This document shows positions 1 to 7,830 of a stretch of DNA of 64,000 nt, in pieces. The DNA is taken from contig NZ_VAWE01000001.1 of NCBI RefSeq assembly GCF_005795905.1, positions 2,638,501 to 2,702,500 of the forward strand, in the 5' to 3' direction. The notes under the pieces are model-generated. The model was given only the letters and a program-made list of their open reading frames with translations, ran no database searches and was not told the DNA's origin. How positions within the stretch are numbered: position 1 is the first letter of the stretch; each line of letters opens with the position of its first letter. The DNA comes from Streptomyces marianii (GTDB taxonomy: Bacteria > Actinomycetota > Actinomycetes > Streptomycetales > Streptomycetaceae). The translations under genes were made by a program, and so were the position numbers.

Positions 1-119
1 GTTCGTCATGGCTCCACGCTGAGCCGTGGTGGCGTAGCGTGACCATGGGTGACGCGCCGTCGCGTTCCGCTTGTACGCGGGCGGGCGGTGCGGTGTACGC
101 GCGCGGAAGGGTGGCGGCG

Positions 120-1004
120 GTGCGGGACGATGACGCGGGGGCCGGACGGGAGCCGGTGGAGCCGCTCGGGGCGGCGGAACCGGCGGGACAGCGGCCGGAG
201 GACGAGCCCGGGCAGGGTGTGGTCACGGCGTTCGGGCGGCAGTTGAAGTTGTTCCGGACCCGGGCCGGGCTGGAGCGGGCGGAGTTCGGGAAGCTGGTGG
301 GATACGCGGCGCAGTCGGTCGCCTCGTTCGAGCAGGGGCGGCGTATCCCGCCGTCCAGGTTCATCGACCGCGCGGACGAGGTACTGGACGCGGGGGGTGT
401 ACTCAAGGCGCTGAAGGAGGAGGTGGCGCGGGCGCAGTATCCGGCCTTCTTCCGGGACGCGGCGAGGCTTGAGGCGGAGGCCCTTGAGTTGTTCCTGTAC
501 GCGACGCAGGCCGTGCCTGGGCTGCTGCAAACGGAGGAGTACACGCGCGCGCTTCTCGCTATGCGGCGACCACTGTTGGATGAGGCCACCATCGAACAGC
601 GCGTTGCCTCTCGGGCAGCCAGACAGGACATCTTCGGCCGATGGCCTGCCCCACTGATGAGTTTCGTCATCGATGAGGCAGTGCTGCGGCGCCCATATGG
701 TGGGACAGTTGTGCTGCGCGGTGTGTTGGAACAGATTCTTCTCATCGGGCAGAAGCGCAATGTCGAGATCCAGGTCATGCCTGTCAGCCGCGAGGACAAC
801 GCGGGGGTCGACGGGCCGTTCACTCTGATCACGACCAGGACCGGTGACCACGTGGCGTACCTGGAGGTCCAGGGGCGCAGCATCCTGCTCACAGATCGCA
901 ACGAGGTCCGCTCTGTGGCGGCGCGTCATGGGATCATCCGATCGCAGGCGCTCACGCCTCAGGAGACCACGGAACTCGTCGAGAAGTTGCTGGGAGAGCT
1001 ATGA
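120..1004 (+). CDS. XRE-family HTH regulator with DUF5753 domain
   Basis: This looks like one of the many Streptomyces XRE regulators: an N-terminal helix-turn-helix (around AFGRQLKLFRTRAGL and SVASFEQGRRIPP) followed by a DUF5753 domain (PGLLQTEEYTRALL, ending near VEKLLGEL). In that family the domain is thought to sense a signal and the HTH binds DNA. It overlaps the following DUF397 gene by ATGA, the usual pairing of these two families. The reading frame is open from base 39, but the GTG at 120 has a GGAAGGG sequence upstream and gives a typical length of 294 aa, so I prefer it. The target is unknown; the pair is more likely a stand-alone regulator than part of the restriction system. Confidence 0.85.
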   Translation: MRDDDAGAGREPVEPLGAAEPAGQRPEDEPGQGVVTAFGRQLKLFRTRAGLERAEFGKLVGYAAQSVASFEQGRRIPPSRFIDRADEVLDAGGVLKALKEEVARAQYPAFFRDAARLEAEALELFLYATQAVPGLLQTEEYTRALLAMRRPLLDEATIEQRVASRAARQDIFGRWPAPLMSFVIDEAVLRRPYGGTVVLRGVLEQILLIGQKRNVEIQVMPVSREDNAGVDGPFTLITTRTGDHVAYLEVQGRSILLTDRNEVRSVAARHGIIRSQALTPQETTELVEKLLGEL

Positions 1005-1267
1005 ACACGGCACGAACTTCACCCAAGGAACCGGAACTCCTGTGGCGGAAGAGCAGCTACAGCAGCGGCGAGGGCGGTCAGTGCGTGGAGGTCGCCTGGC
1101 GGAAGAGCAGCTACAGCGGTGCTGAGGGCGGCGAGTGCGTCGAGGTGGCCGCCACCCCCGGCACCGTGCACGTCCGCGACTCCAAGCAGCTCGGCGGGCC
1201 CGTGCTGAGCGTGAGCCCCCAGGCATGGGCCGGGCTCGTGGAGTTGGCGGCCGAGCAGACGGCCTGA
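1001..1267 (+). CDS. DUF397 small protein with duplicated motif
   Basis: This 88-aa DUF397 protein normally pairs with an XRE-DUF5753 regulator and may act as its antagonist or effector; the family function is not settled. Its ATG overlaps the stop of the upstream regulator (ATGA), so the two are translationally coupled. The family motif WRKSSYSxGEGGxCVEVA occurs twice in tandem (about residues 15-32 and 33-50), whereas most members have it once. The C-terminal part (VRDSK, followed by a segment ending in WAGLVELA) is typical of the family. It ends just before a strong hairpin terminator. Confidence 0.85.
   Translation: MNTARTSPKEPELLWRKSSYSSGEGGQCVEVAWRKSSYSGAEGGECVEVAATPGTVHVRDSKQLGGPVLSVSPQAWAGLVELAAEQTA
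1043..1150 (+). repeat. 54-bp tandem duplication inside the DUF397 gene
   Basis: Two imperfect copies of a 54-bp segment (1043-1096 and 1097-1150) sit head to tail and both begin TGGCGGAAGAGCAGCTACAG. The duplication is in frame and creates the doubled DUF397 motif. The copies have diverged slightly, so it is not a very recent slip. Confidence 0.85.
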
Positions 1268-1274
1268 CACGGAA

Positions 1275-1311
1275 GGGGGCCTCGTACACCGGCGAGGTGT
1301 ACGAGGCCCCC
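1275..1311. terminator. Bidirectional hairpin terminator
   Basis: There is a perfect 16-bp inverted repeat (arms 1275-1290 and 1296-1311) with a 5-nt loop. It lies between the convergent DUF397 gene and the 3' end of hsdR and very likely ends transcription from both sides. Confidence 0.8.
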
Positions 1312-1329
1312 GACTCATGCCGAGGGCGG

Positions 1330-4300
1330 CTACGCCGCGTCGTCCACACCCTCCTCGCGGCGGATCATCCGCCACGCGGCGCGGCGTGCACTGCGGTCCA
1401 GGCTGGACTTGAAGTTCCGGTCCGCACCGAAGTACTGGCGGCCGAGACCGGCGATGGAGTCGACGTGGTCGGCCATCTTGTCCGCGAAGACCTTGTCGAA
1501 GACCTTGCCGAAGTTGTCCTCGTCGTTGACGACGGCCGCGGCCCGGACCTTGGCGTCGGCCTTGGCCTCCTCGAAGGGCCGGATGACGTCCTGTTCGGTG
1601 AAGTCCGTGCCGAACTTGGCGTTGAACCTCTCGATCAGCTCGGACAGGAGCGACTTCTCGGCCTCCTTGGCTCCGCCCGGCCCCTCGCCGAAGCCGGGCA
1701 TCGTCGCGGGCCCTTCCGGGCTGAGGGAGACGTCATGCTCGCCGGTCTTCTGCACACGCAGATGGCTGAGGTCGACTTCGCCGATGTCCACCCCGCCGTC
1801 CGTGCGTCCGCGCAGCCGGGTGAGGAGGTAGCGGCCGTAGAGGTGGAGCCGCTCCAGGTCGGGATCGTGGTAGGGCACGATCTGGGCGAGGAAGCCGTAC
1901 TTGCGCACGTAGTCGTGGAGGTCGGCGCGGAAGTCCTCGGCCGTCCTGACGTCGTCCTCGTCCTCGTCGTCGCGCAGGGCCTCGTAGCGGGTGACGGCCG
2001 GGGAGAGCAGGCGGTAGAGCTCGGCGTGCAGCTTCTCCCACTTGGCCGGTGATCCGGCGGCCTTCTCCTTCGCCTCGAACCAGGCGGCGGCGAACTCGTC
2101 CATCTCGGTCTCGGAGATGATCGGCGCGGACATGACCCGGCTCTGGGCGGTGTAGAGGAGGTTGGGATCCGAGGGGAGGGTGTTCGCCTCCTCGAAGTAC
2201 GGGCGGAACGCCTCCTTGATGTCCTCGGCCTCGTTGGTGAAGTCCAGGACGGCGAGGTCGGCCTGCGCCTTGCGCTCGGCGGTCCGGTTCAGTCGGGAGA
2301 GGGTCTGGACGGCGGCGATACCGGTCAGCTTCTTGTTGACGTACATGGTCGTCAACAGGGGCTGGTCGAAGCCGGTCTGGTACTTCTCCGCGACGACCAG
2401 GATCCGGTACTCCTGCTGCCCCTTCGCCCCGGCCCTCACCGCCTTGTCATCGCCGCGCGTGTAGCCGAAGGCCTTGGGAAGGGCGGTCTCGGACAGACCT
2501 CCGTTCTCCTTGGGCTCGGTGGTCTCCTCGCCGTCGATGGTGAGGGAGCCGGAGAAGGCGACCAGGACCCCAAGGTCCGGATACCTGGTGTGGTAGTCGC
2601 GGTCCCTGATGTAGCTCTTGATGGCCCGGGCCATCTGGACGGCGGAGTGCCGGGAGGCGGTCACCACCATGGACTTGGCGCGCCCGCCGAGCCGCCCCCG
2701 GGTGTGGGCCACGAAGTGCTCGACGATCACCTGGGCGTGCTGGGAGACGGTCGAGTCGTGGGTGAGCACGTACCGGGCGAGCAGCGAGTTCGCCTTCGCG
2801 GGGTCCACCTCGCGCTCGTCCGTGTTCTGGTTCACCAGCTTCCAGTACGTGTTGTACGTGACGTAGTTGCGCAGCGGGTCGAGGATGAAGCCCTCCTCGA
2901 TGGCCTGGCGCATGGAGTACGTGTGGAAGGGGCGGTAGGCGGCCTTGCCGTCCACCTGGTCCGGGGTTCCGAAGAGTTCGAGGGTCTTCGACTTCGGGGT
3001 GGCGGTGAAGGCGAAGTAGGAGAGGTTCGCGGCCCGGGACCGCTCCAACGCCTTCTTCTTCAGCTTGTCGGTGACCGTCACGCTGGTCGCGCCGGCGTCC
3101 TCGGAGTCGGAGTCGAGGCCGAGTTCACGCAGGGCGGCGCGGACGGAGGTCGCCGCGTCGCCGGACTGGGAGGAGTGGGCCTCGTCGATGACGATCGCGA
3201 AGGTGGTGCCCTTGATCTCGGTCGGGTTGCGCTGGAGGTAGTCCAGGAGCGCGGGGAACGAGTGCAGGGTGACGGTGACGATCTTGCCGGTGTCTCGGGA
3301 GAGCGCGCGGGCGAGCTGCTCGCTCTTGGCGCCCTGCTTCTCGTCGATCTTGACGACCAGGCCGTCGGTCTGGGAGAAGCTGCCGACCGTCTCACGAAGC
3401 TGGGCGTCCAGGTTCCGGCGGTCGGTGATGACGATGACCTTGTCGAATACGGGCGCCCCGGGCTTGATGAACCCCGCGGCCAGGGCCTCGGTGTTCAACG
3501 TGCGGGGGTCGTTGTCCGCGTGCAGGTCGGAGAGGCGGTGGACGAGCCAGCCGATGGTGTTGGACTTGCCGGAGCCGGCCGAGGCCATGATCAGGTAGTT
3601 CTGACCGGCGCCGTGGGTGGCGGCGTGCGCGGTCAGCTTCTTGACCACGTCCCACTGGTGGTAGCGGGGGAAGATCGTGGTGCGGGTGGTGCCGCCGCCG
3701 GGAGTCTTGGTCTTCTGCTGGTGCGCGAACCGCTGGAGGAGGTCAAGCCAGTTGTCCCGCTCCCAGACCTGCTCCCAGAGGTAGGAGGTCGCGTACCGGC
3801 CGAAGGCGGTGGGGGCGGGGTTTCCGGCGCCGCCGGGGCGGCCGGGGCCCTCGGAGCCGGTGTTGAAGGGCAGAAAGCGGGTGTTCTTGCCCTTGAGGGT
3901 GGTCGCGACGAAGGCCAGGTCGGGGTCTATGGCGAAGTTCGCGACGACCCGGCGGGTGAAGATCAGCTCGGTGGGGTCGCGGTCGGTCCGGTACTGCTCC
4001 TTGGCATGCTCGACGCCCTGTCCGGTGAGCGGGTTCTTCAGCTCGGCGGTGGCGACGGGGATGCCGTTCAGGAACAGCGTCAGGTCGAGCCGGTTGTTCC
4101 AGTCGAGCTGCTTGGTGGCGTAGGGCAGCTCGCGGACGACGGTGAGGCGGTTGGCGCGGTAGCCGTCGAGGACGGAGGGATCGGCGACCAGGTTTGGCTT
4201 GAAGTAGGTGACGCGGAGGCGTACGCCGCGGTCCTTGACTCCGTTGCGGAGGACGTGGAGGAGGCCGTCGTTGGCAATGGCCTGGTCGAGGCGGCGGGCG

Positions 4301-4518
4301 AAGCCGCGCTCGGCCTCTTTGGGATCGCCGTAGACGGTGCGGAGTTCGTGCCACTCCTCGGCCTGGGTCCTGCGGAGGAACTCGAAGAGTTCGCCCGTGT
4401 CCAGCCCGAGGTCGGGCTGGTACCCGGTGGGGCTCGCCTCGCGCCAGCCGCGCTCGGTCATGGCGGCGACTATCGCGTCGCCGAACGCGGACTCACTGTG
4501 GACCGGGCCGGGGCTCAT
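1330..4518 (-). CDS. hsdR: Type I restriction enzyme, R (motor/nuclease) subunit
   Basis: This 1062-aa HsdR is the ATP-dependent translocase and endonuclease subunit of a type I restriction system; with HsdM and HsdS it cuts unmodified DNA at a distance from the site. The N-terminal nuclease domain has the motif ATAELKNP (the ExK-type acidic-Lys pair) near residue 158. The motor has Walker A (ASAGSGKS) near 310 and a DEAH-like box (VIDEAHSS) near 440, followed by helicase motifs such as FTATPKSKT and GFDQPLLTTMYVNK. The ATG overlaps the hsdS stop (ATGA), so it is the last gene of the hsdM-hsdS-hsdR operon. Length is normal and no disruption is seen, so the enzyme is probably active. Confidence 0.95.
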   Translation of the reverse strand: MSPGPVHSESAFGDAIVAAMTERGWREASPTGYQPDLGLDTGELFEFLRRTQAEEWHELRTVYGDPKEAERGFARRLDQAIANDGLLHVLRNGVKDRGVRLRVTYFKPNLVADPSVLDGYRANRLTVVRELPYATKQLDWNNRLDLTLFLNGIPVATAELKNPLTGQGVEHAKEQYRTDRDPTELIFTRRVVANFAIDPDLAFVATTLKGKNTRFLPFNTGSEGPGRPGGAGNPAPTAFGRYATSYLWEQVWERDNWLDLLQRFAHQQKTKTPGGGTTRTTIFPRYHQWDVVKKLTAHAATHGAGQNYLIMASAGSGKSNTIGWLVHRLSDLHADNDPRTLNTEALAAGFIKPGAPVFDKVIVITDRRNLDAQLRETVGSFSQTDGLVVKIDEKQGAKSEQLARALSRDTGKIVTVTLHSFPALLDYLQRNPTEIKGTTFAIVIDEAHSSQSGDAATSVRAALRELGLDSDSEDAGATSVTVTDKLKKKALERSRAANLSYFAFTATPKSKTLELFGTPDQVDGKAAYRPFHTYSMRQAIEEGFILDPLRNYVTYNTYWKLVNQNTDEREVDPAKANSLLARYVLTHDSTVSQHAQVIVEHFVAHTRGRLGGRAKSMVVTASRHSAVQMARAIKSYIRDRDYHTRYPDLGVLVAFSGSLTIDGEETTEPKENGGLSETALPKAFGYTRGDDKAVRAGAKGQQEYRILVVAEKYQTGFDQPLLTTMYVNKKLTGIAAVQTLSRLNRTAERKAQADLAVLDFTNEAEDIKEAFRPYFEEANTLPSDPNLLYTAQSRVMSAPIISETEMDEFAAAWFEAKEKAAGSPAKWEKLHAELYRLLSPAVTRYEALRDDEDEDDVRTAEDFRADLHDYVRKYGFLAQIVPYHDPDLERLHLYGRYLLTRLRGRTDGGVDIGEVDLSHLRVQKTGEHDVSLSPEGPATMPGFGEGPGGAKEAEKSLLSELIERFNAKFGTDFTEQDVIRPFEEAKADAKVRAAAVVNDEDNFGKVFDKVFADKMADHVDSIAGLGRQYFGADRNFKSSLDRSARRAAWRMIRREEGVDDAA

Positions 4519-5750
4519 GCGGTGATTCCCTCCGTGACGTTGCGTCCGCTGGCGGTGGAGACGTCGAACTGGCCGGTTACGGCGGCGGTGATGAGGGCTT
4601 GGCGGCGCTCGGCAAGAAGCTGCAATTGATGGTTGAGGACTCGGGTAAGTTCGTCCCTGTGGCGCCGGGTCCGACCAGTCACCCGAAGAAGTTCCTCCTG
4701 TCCCTGTTGGTCGGTCGGCCAGGCCAGTCGGAAATTGCCCAGGTCCTCCATGCCCAACGTGGGCTGCGCAGTATCCGAACCAGTCACGTCATGGGCCTGA
4801 CGGAGGAACGAGGGAGTAGACAACCAGCTGGCGAGGAGCTCCGACGGTACGTCACTCCTGGGGCGCAACGACGCCACCGCACGGGCAACATTTGCTCCCG
4901 CGAGATCCGGCGGCACAACTGCAGAGCGCCCCATGGTCCCGACCACGCTGAGTAGAACGTCACCCGGCTTCGTCACGGTTCGGGCGTACTGTGCAGAAAG
5001 CTCGGCAGGGATCCTCGCCAGCGAGTCGCCACGACCTGGAAGGTCGAGCAAATCATTGACGCGAATAAACCGCACTCCCGTGTCGTCGAATTGTGGCACC
5101 AACACCCCGTAGCGCGGCTTCACGGCCATAAGATACTTGAGACGGGTCGGCACATGAGAGCTATCGCCGAAGGCAGCGTCAAGCGCAGAGCCAGTGCGCT
5201 CTTCCGCCAACTGAATCTGACGCTGCCGAAGTTTGACCAGTAGATCGATGCGGGAGGTCTCGGCGTCGAGGAAGTCGGCGATGCGGCGCTGCTCGTCCAG
5301 AGCGGGAAGCTGCACCGGCAAATCCCGCAGAAAAGTGTCTGGAACTCTCTGCTGACCAGCGACACCGTACATTTCTGACGCACCAAGCTTCAGGAAGCTG
5401 TGCGTGTTGACCACATAAAGAAGGAAGCGGGCATCGATCTGTGCCCCGGGACGAAGCACATGGAGCTCGGTGGTTCCGGCCCCGACACCACCAAGAAGAC
5501 CGCTAATCAGTACGGCACGACCCGCTTCGAAGGTCGGAGTAATCTTCGGAACCAGGACGTCGCCATCTTGAAACCGCGTGTACCCCATGACTACTGACGA
5601 CTTGCGGCGGCGCTGCGAAATGTCCAGCCGACTTCCCGGCCACACCGCTTCCATAGGGAGGAATGTCAGCTCACCCGAGTCCGACAGACGGTCGAATGCA
5701 TTAGTGAGCGGATTCACCTGAACCAGATGGCGGAGCCGTACAGTTGTCAT
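4515..5750 (-). CDS. hsdS: Type I restriction system, S (specificity) subunit
   Basis: This 411-aa HsdS sets the DNA sequence recognised by the restriction and methylase complexes. It has the classical two-half layout: a first target-recognition domain, a conserved coiled segment (LPALDEQRRIADFLDAE then RIDLLVKLRQRQ, about residues 130-165), a second target-recognition domain, and a C-terminal copy of the conserved helix (LLAERRQALITAAVTGQFDV). It overlaps hsdM and hsdR by ATGA at both ends. Base composition is clearly lower in GC than in its neighbours, as is common for HsdS recognition domains that are exchanged by recombination. The target sequence cannot be predicted from the protein alone. 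Confidence 0.95.
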   Translation of the reverse strand: MTTVRLRHLVQVNPLTNAFDRLSDSGELTFLPMEAVWPGSRLDISQRRRKSSVVMGYTRFQDGDVLVPKITPTFEAGRAVLISGLLGGVGAGTTELHVLRPGAQIDARFLLYVVNTHSFLKLGASEMYGVAGQQRVPDTFLRDLPVQLPALDEQRRIADFLDAETSRIDLLVKLRQRQIQLAEERTGSALDAAFGDSSHVPTRLKYLMAVKPRYGVLVPQFDDTGVRFIRVNDLLDLPGRGDSLARIPAELSAQYARTVTKPGDVLLSVVGTMGRSAVVPPDLAGANVARAVASLRPRSDVPSELLASWLSTPSFLRQAHDVTGSDTAQPTLGMEDLGNFRLAWPTDQQGQEELLRVTGRTRRHRDELTRVLNHQLQLLAERRQALITAAVTGQFDVSTASGRNVTEGITA

Positions 5751-7741
5751 TCCGTCACCTCCCCCAACAGCGCCTGAATCTCCGCCTCCAGCGACTTCAG
5801 CTCCGCGTCGATCTCCGCCAGCGGCCTCGGCGGTTCGTACACGTAGAAGTGCCGCGTGAACGGGATCTCATAGCCGATCTTCGTCTTCGCGTGGTCGATC
5901 CACGCGTCCGGGACGTGTGGGTGGACCTCGCGCTTCAGGTACTCCTCGACGTCCTCGCCCAGCGGGACGTTCTCGTAGTCGCGCAGCTCCGTGTCCGGCT
6001 CCGGCTCGCCCTTGACCTTCTGCACCTCGCCCTCGGGGTCGCGGACGCCCACCGCCTCCCGCAGCGCCTTCGCGAACGGCGCACCCGTCGGCCACAGCAG
6101 ACCGGCCGCGACCACCGCGTCCTTCAGAGCCACCAGCGCCTCGGACTTGGTCGCCCACGACGAGCCCAGCAGCGTACGCACGGCGGCCACGAACGCCTCC
6201 GCGTCCGCCAGCTTCTGGACCGGCTTGGCCGCCGCCAGAGCCGTCAGCGTCTCCTCCGTGACCTCGAAGCGGAGCTTGAGCGGGCGTTCGACCGTGATGC
6301 GCTGGTAGCCGAAGGCGCTGTTGTCGAAGACCTTGACCTTGGCGTGGAGCTCGTGGTCCGGGTCGGCCGCGGCCTGGACGGCCTCCCCGTACAGACGGGT
6401 CACGTCCTTGATGTGCTGCGTGCCCAGCTCCTTGCGCTTGTCGCCGAGCGACTTGCGCATCTTCTGGAACTGGTCGCGCGCGTCCAGCAGGACGACCTTG
6501 CCCTTGTGGTCGGGGGACTTGCGGTTGGTGAGGATCCAGAAGTACGTGGAGATGCCCGTGTTGTAGAAGAGCTGGTCCGGGAGGGCGACGATCGCCTCCA
6601 GCCAGTCGTTCTCCAGGATCCAGCGGCGGATCTCGGACTCACCCGAGCCGGCCGCGCCGGTGAAGAGCGGGGAGCCGTTGAAGACGATGGCGATGCGGGA
6701 GCCGCCACCGCCCCTGGCGTCCACCGGCTTCATCATCGAGATCATGTGCTGGAGGAAGAGGAGCGAGCCGTCGTTGATGCGGGGCAGCCCCGCGGCGAAG
6801 CGGCCGGCCTCGCCCATGTGCTTGTGCTCGTACTCGACCTCGTCCTTGACCTTCTTCCACTCCACGCCGAACGGCGGGTTGGCCAGGATGTAGTCGAACC
6901 TGTCGCGGCGGTGGGCGGGGTCGCTGAAGGAGTTGCCGAACGCGATGTGCTCCGGATCCTGCCCCTTGATCATCAGGTCGGACCGGCAGATGGCCCAGGA
7001 CTCGGGGTTGAGCTCCTGGCCGTACACCTCCACCGTGGCGTCCGGGTTCAGGGACCGGATGTGCTCCTCGGCGGCCGACAGCATGCCGCCGGTGCCGCAC
7101 GCCGGGTCCATGACCGTGCGGACCACGCCCGGCACCTGAAGCGCGTCGCCGTCGGGCGCGATCAGCAGGTTGACCATCAGCTTGATGACCTCGCGGGGGG
7201 TGAAGTGCTCACCGGCCGTCTCGTTGGACTGCTCCGCGAAGCGCCGGATCAGCTCCTCGAAGATGTAGCCCATGTTGTGGTTGGGCACGACCTCCGGGTG
7301 AAGGTCCAGGTCGGTGAACTTGCCGATGACCTTGTAGAGGAGGTCGGCGCCGTCGAGCCGCTTGATCTGCTGGGCGAACTCGTACTTGTCGAGGACCTCG
7401 CGGGCGTTGTCCGAGAAGGCGCCGACATAGATCTGGAGGTTCTTCGCCGCGTTCTGCGGGTCCGCGGCGATCTTCTTCAGGGTCAGGTCGCTCCTGTTGT
7501 AGAAGGAGTGGCCGGAGGCCTTGCGCAGCCAGTAGTCCGGGTCGATGTCCTCCTGGTCCCTGTACCGGGCGGCGGTGTCCACGACCTTCTCCCGGGTCGG
7601 TTCCAGGACGCACTCCAGCCGGCGCAGCACCGTGAACGGCAGGATGACCTTGCCGTAGTCGGACTGCTTGTAGTCGCCGCGCAGGAGGTCGGCGACGGAC
7701 CAGGCGTGGTTCGCCAGTTCCGTGTGCTTACTGCTGTTCAA
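5747..7741 (-). CDS. hsdM: Type I restriction system, M (adenine-N6 methylase) subunit
   Basis: This 664-aa HsdM transfers a methyl group from SAM to adenine N6 in the site chosen by HsdS. Visible motifs are the N-terminal HsdM_N segment (ANHAWSVADLLRGDYKQSDY), the SAM motif DPACGTGGML near residue 220, and the catalytic NPPF (ILANPPFGVEWK) near 300. The C-terminus ends in a coiled segment that usually contacts HsdS. The frame stays open far upstream on this strand, but family homology begins at the TTG at 7741 (NSSKHTELANHAW), which I take as the start; the long extension is a GC-rich shadow. It is first in the operon and couples to hsdS by ATGA. Confidence 0.93.
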   Translation of the reverse strand: MNSSKHTELANHAWSVADLLRGDYKQSDYGKVILPFTVLRRLECVLEPTREKVVDTAARYRDQEDIDPDYWLRKASGHSFYNRSDLTLKKIAADPQNAAKNLQIYVGAFSDNAREVLDKYEFAQQIKRLDGADLLYKVIGKFTDLDLHPEVVPNHNMGYIFEELIRRFAEQSNETAGEHFTPREVIKLMVNLLIAPDGDALQVPGVVRTVMDPACGTGGMLSAAEEHIRSLNPDATVEVYGQELNPESWAICRSDLMIKGQDPEHIAFGNSFSDPAHRRDRFDYILANPPFGVEWKKVKDEVEYEHKHMGEAGRFAAGLPRINDGSLLFLQHMISMMKPVDARGGGGSRIAIVFNGSPLFTGAAGSGESEIRRWILENDWLEAIVALPDQLFYNTGISTYFWILTNRKSPDHKGKVVLLDARDQFQKMRKSLGDKRKELGTQHIKDVTRLYGEAVQAAADPDHELHAKVKVFDNSAFGYQRITVERPLKLRFEVTEETLTALAAAKPVQKLADAEAFVAAVRTLLGSSWATKSEALVALKDAVVAAGLLWPTGAPFAKALREAVGVRDPEGEVQKVKGEPEPDTELRDYENVPLGEDVEEYLKREVHPHVPDAWIDHAKTKIGYEIPFTRHFYVYEPPRPLAEIDAELKSLEAEIQALLGEVTE

Positions 7742-7830
7742 GGGGTTCCCCGGTTTCCTTCCGGACCGTCCCGCCCAACCGGAGCGGGTGCGGACAAGTG
7801 TGGTGGATGGGTGCGAAGTTCGGGTGCGGT

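Noticed and set aside
2590..4629. A 679-codon plus-strand frame opposite hsdR
   Set aside because: Gly/Val/Glu-rich low-complexity sequence with no domain; hsdR on the other strand is complete.
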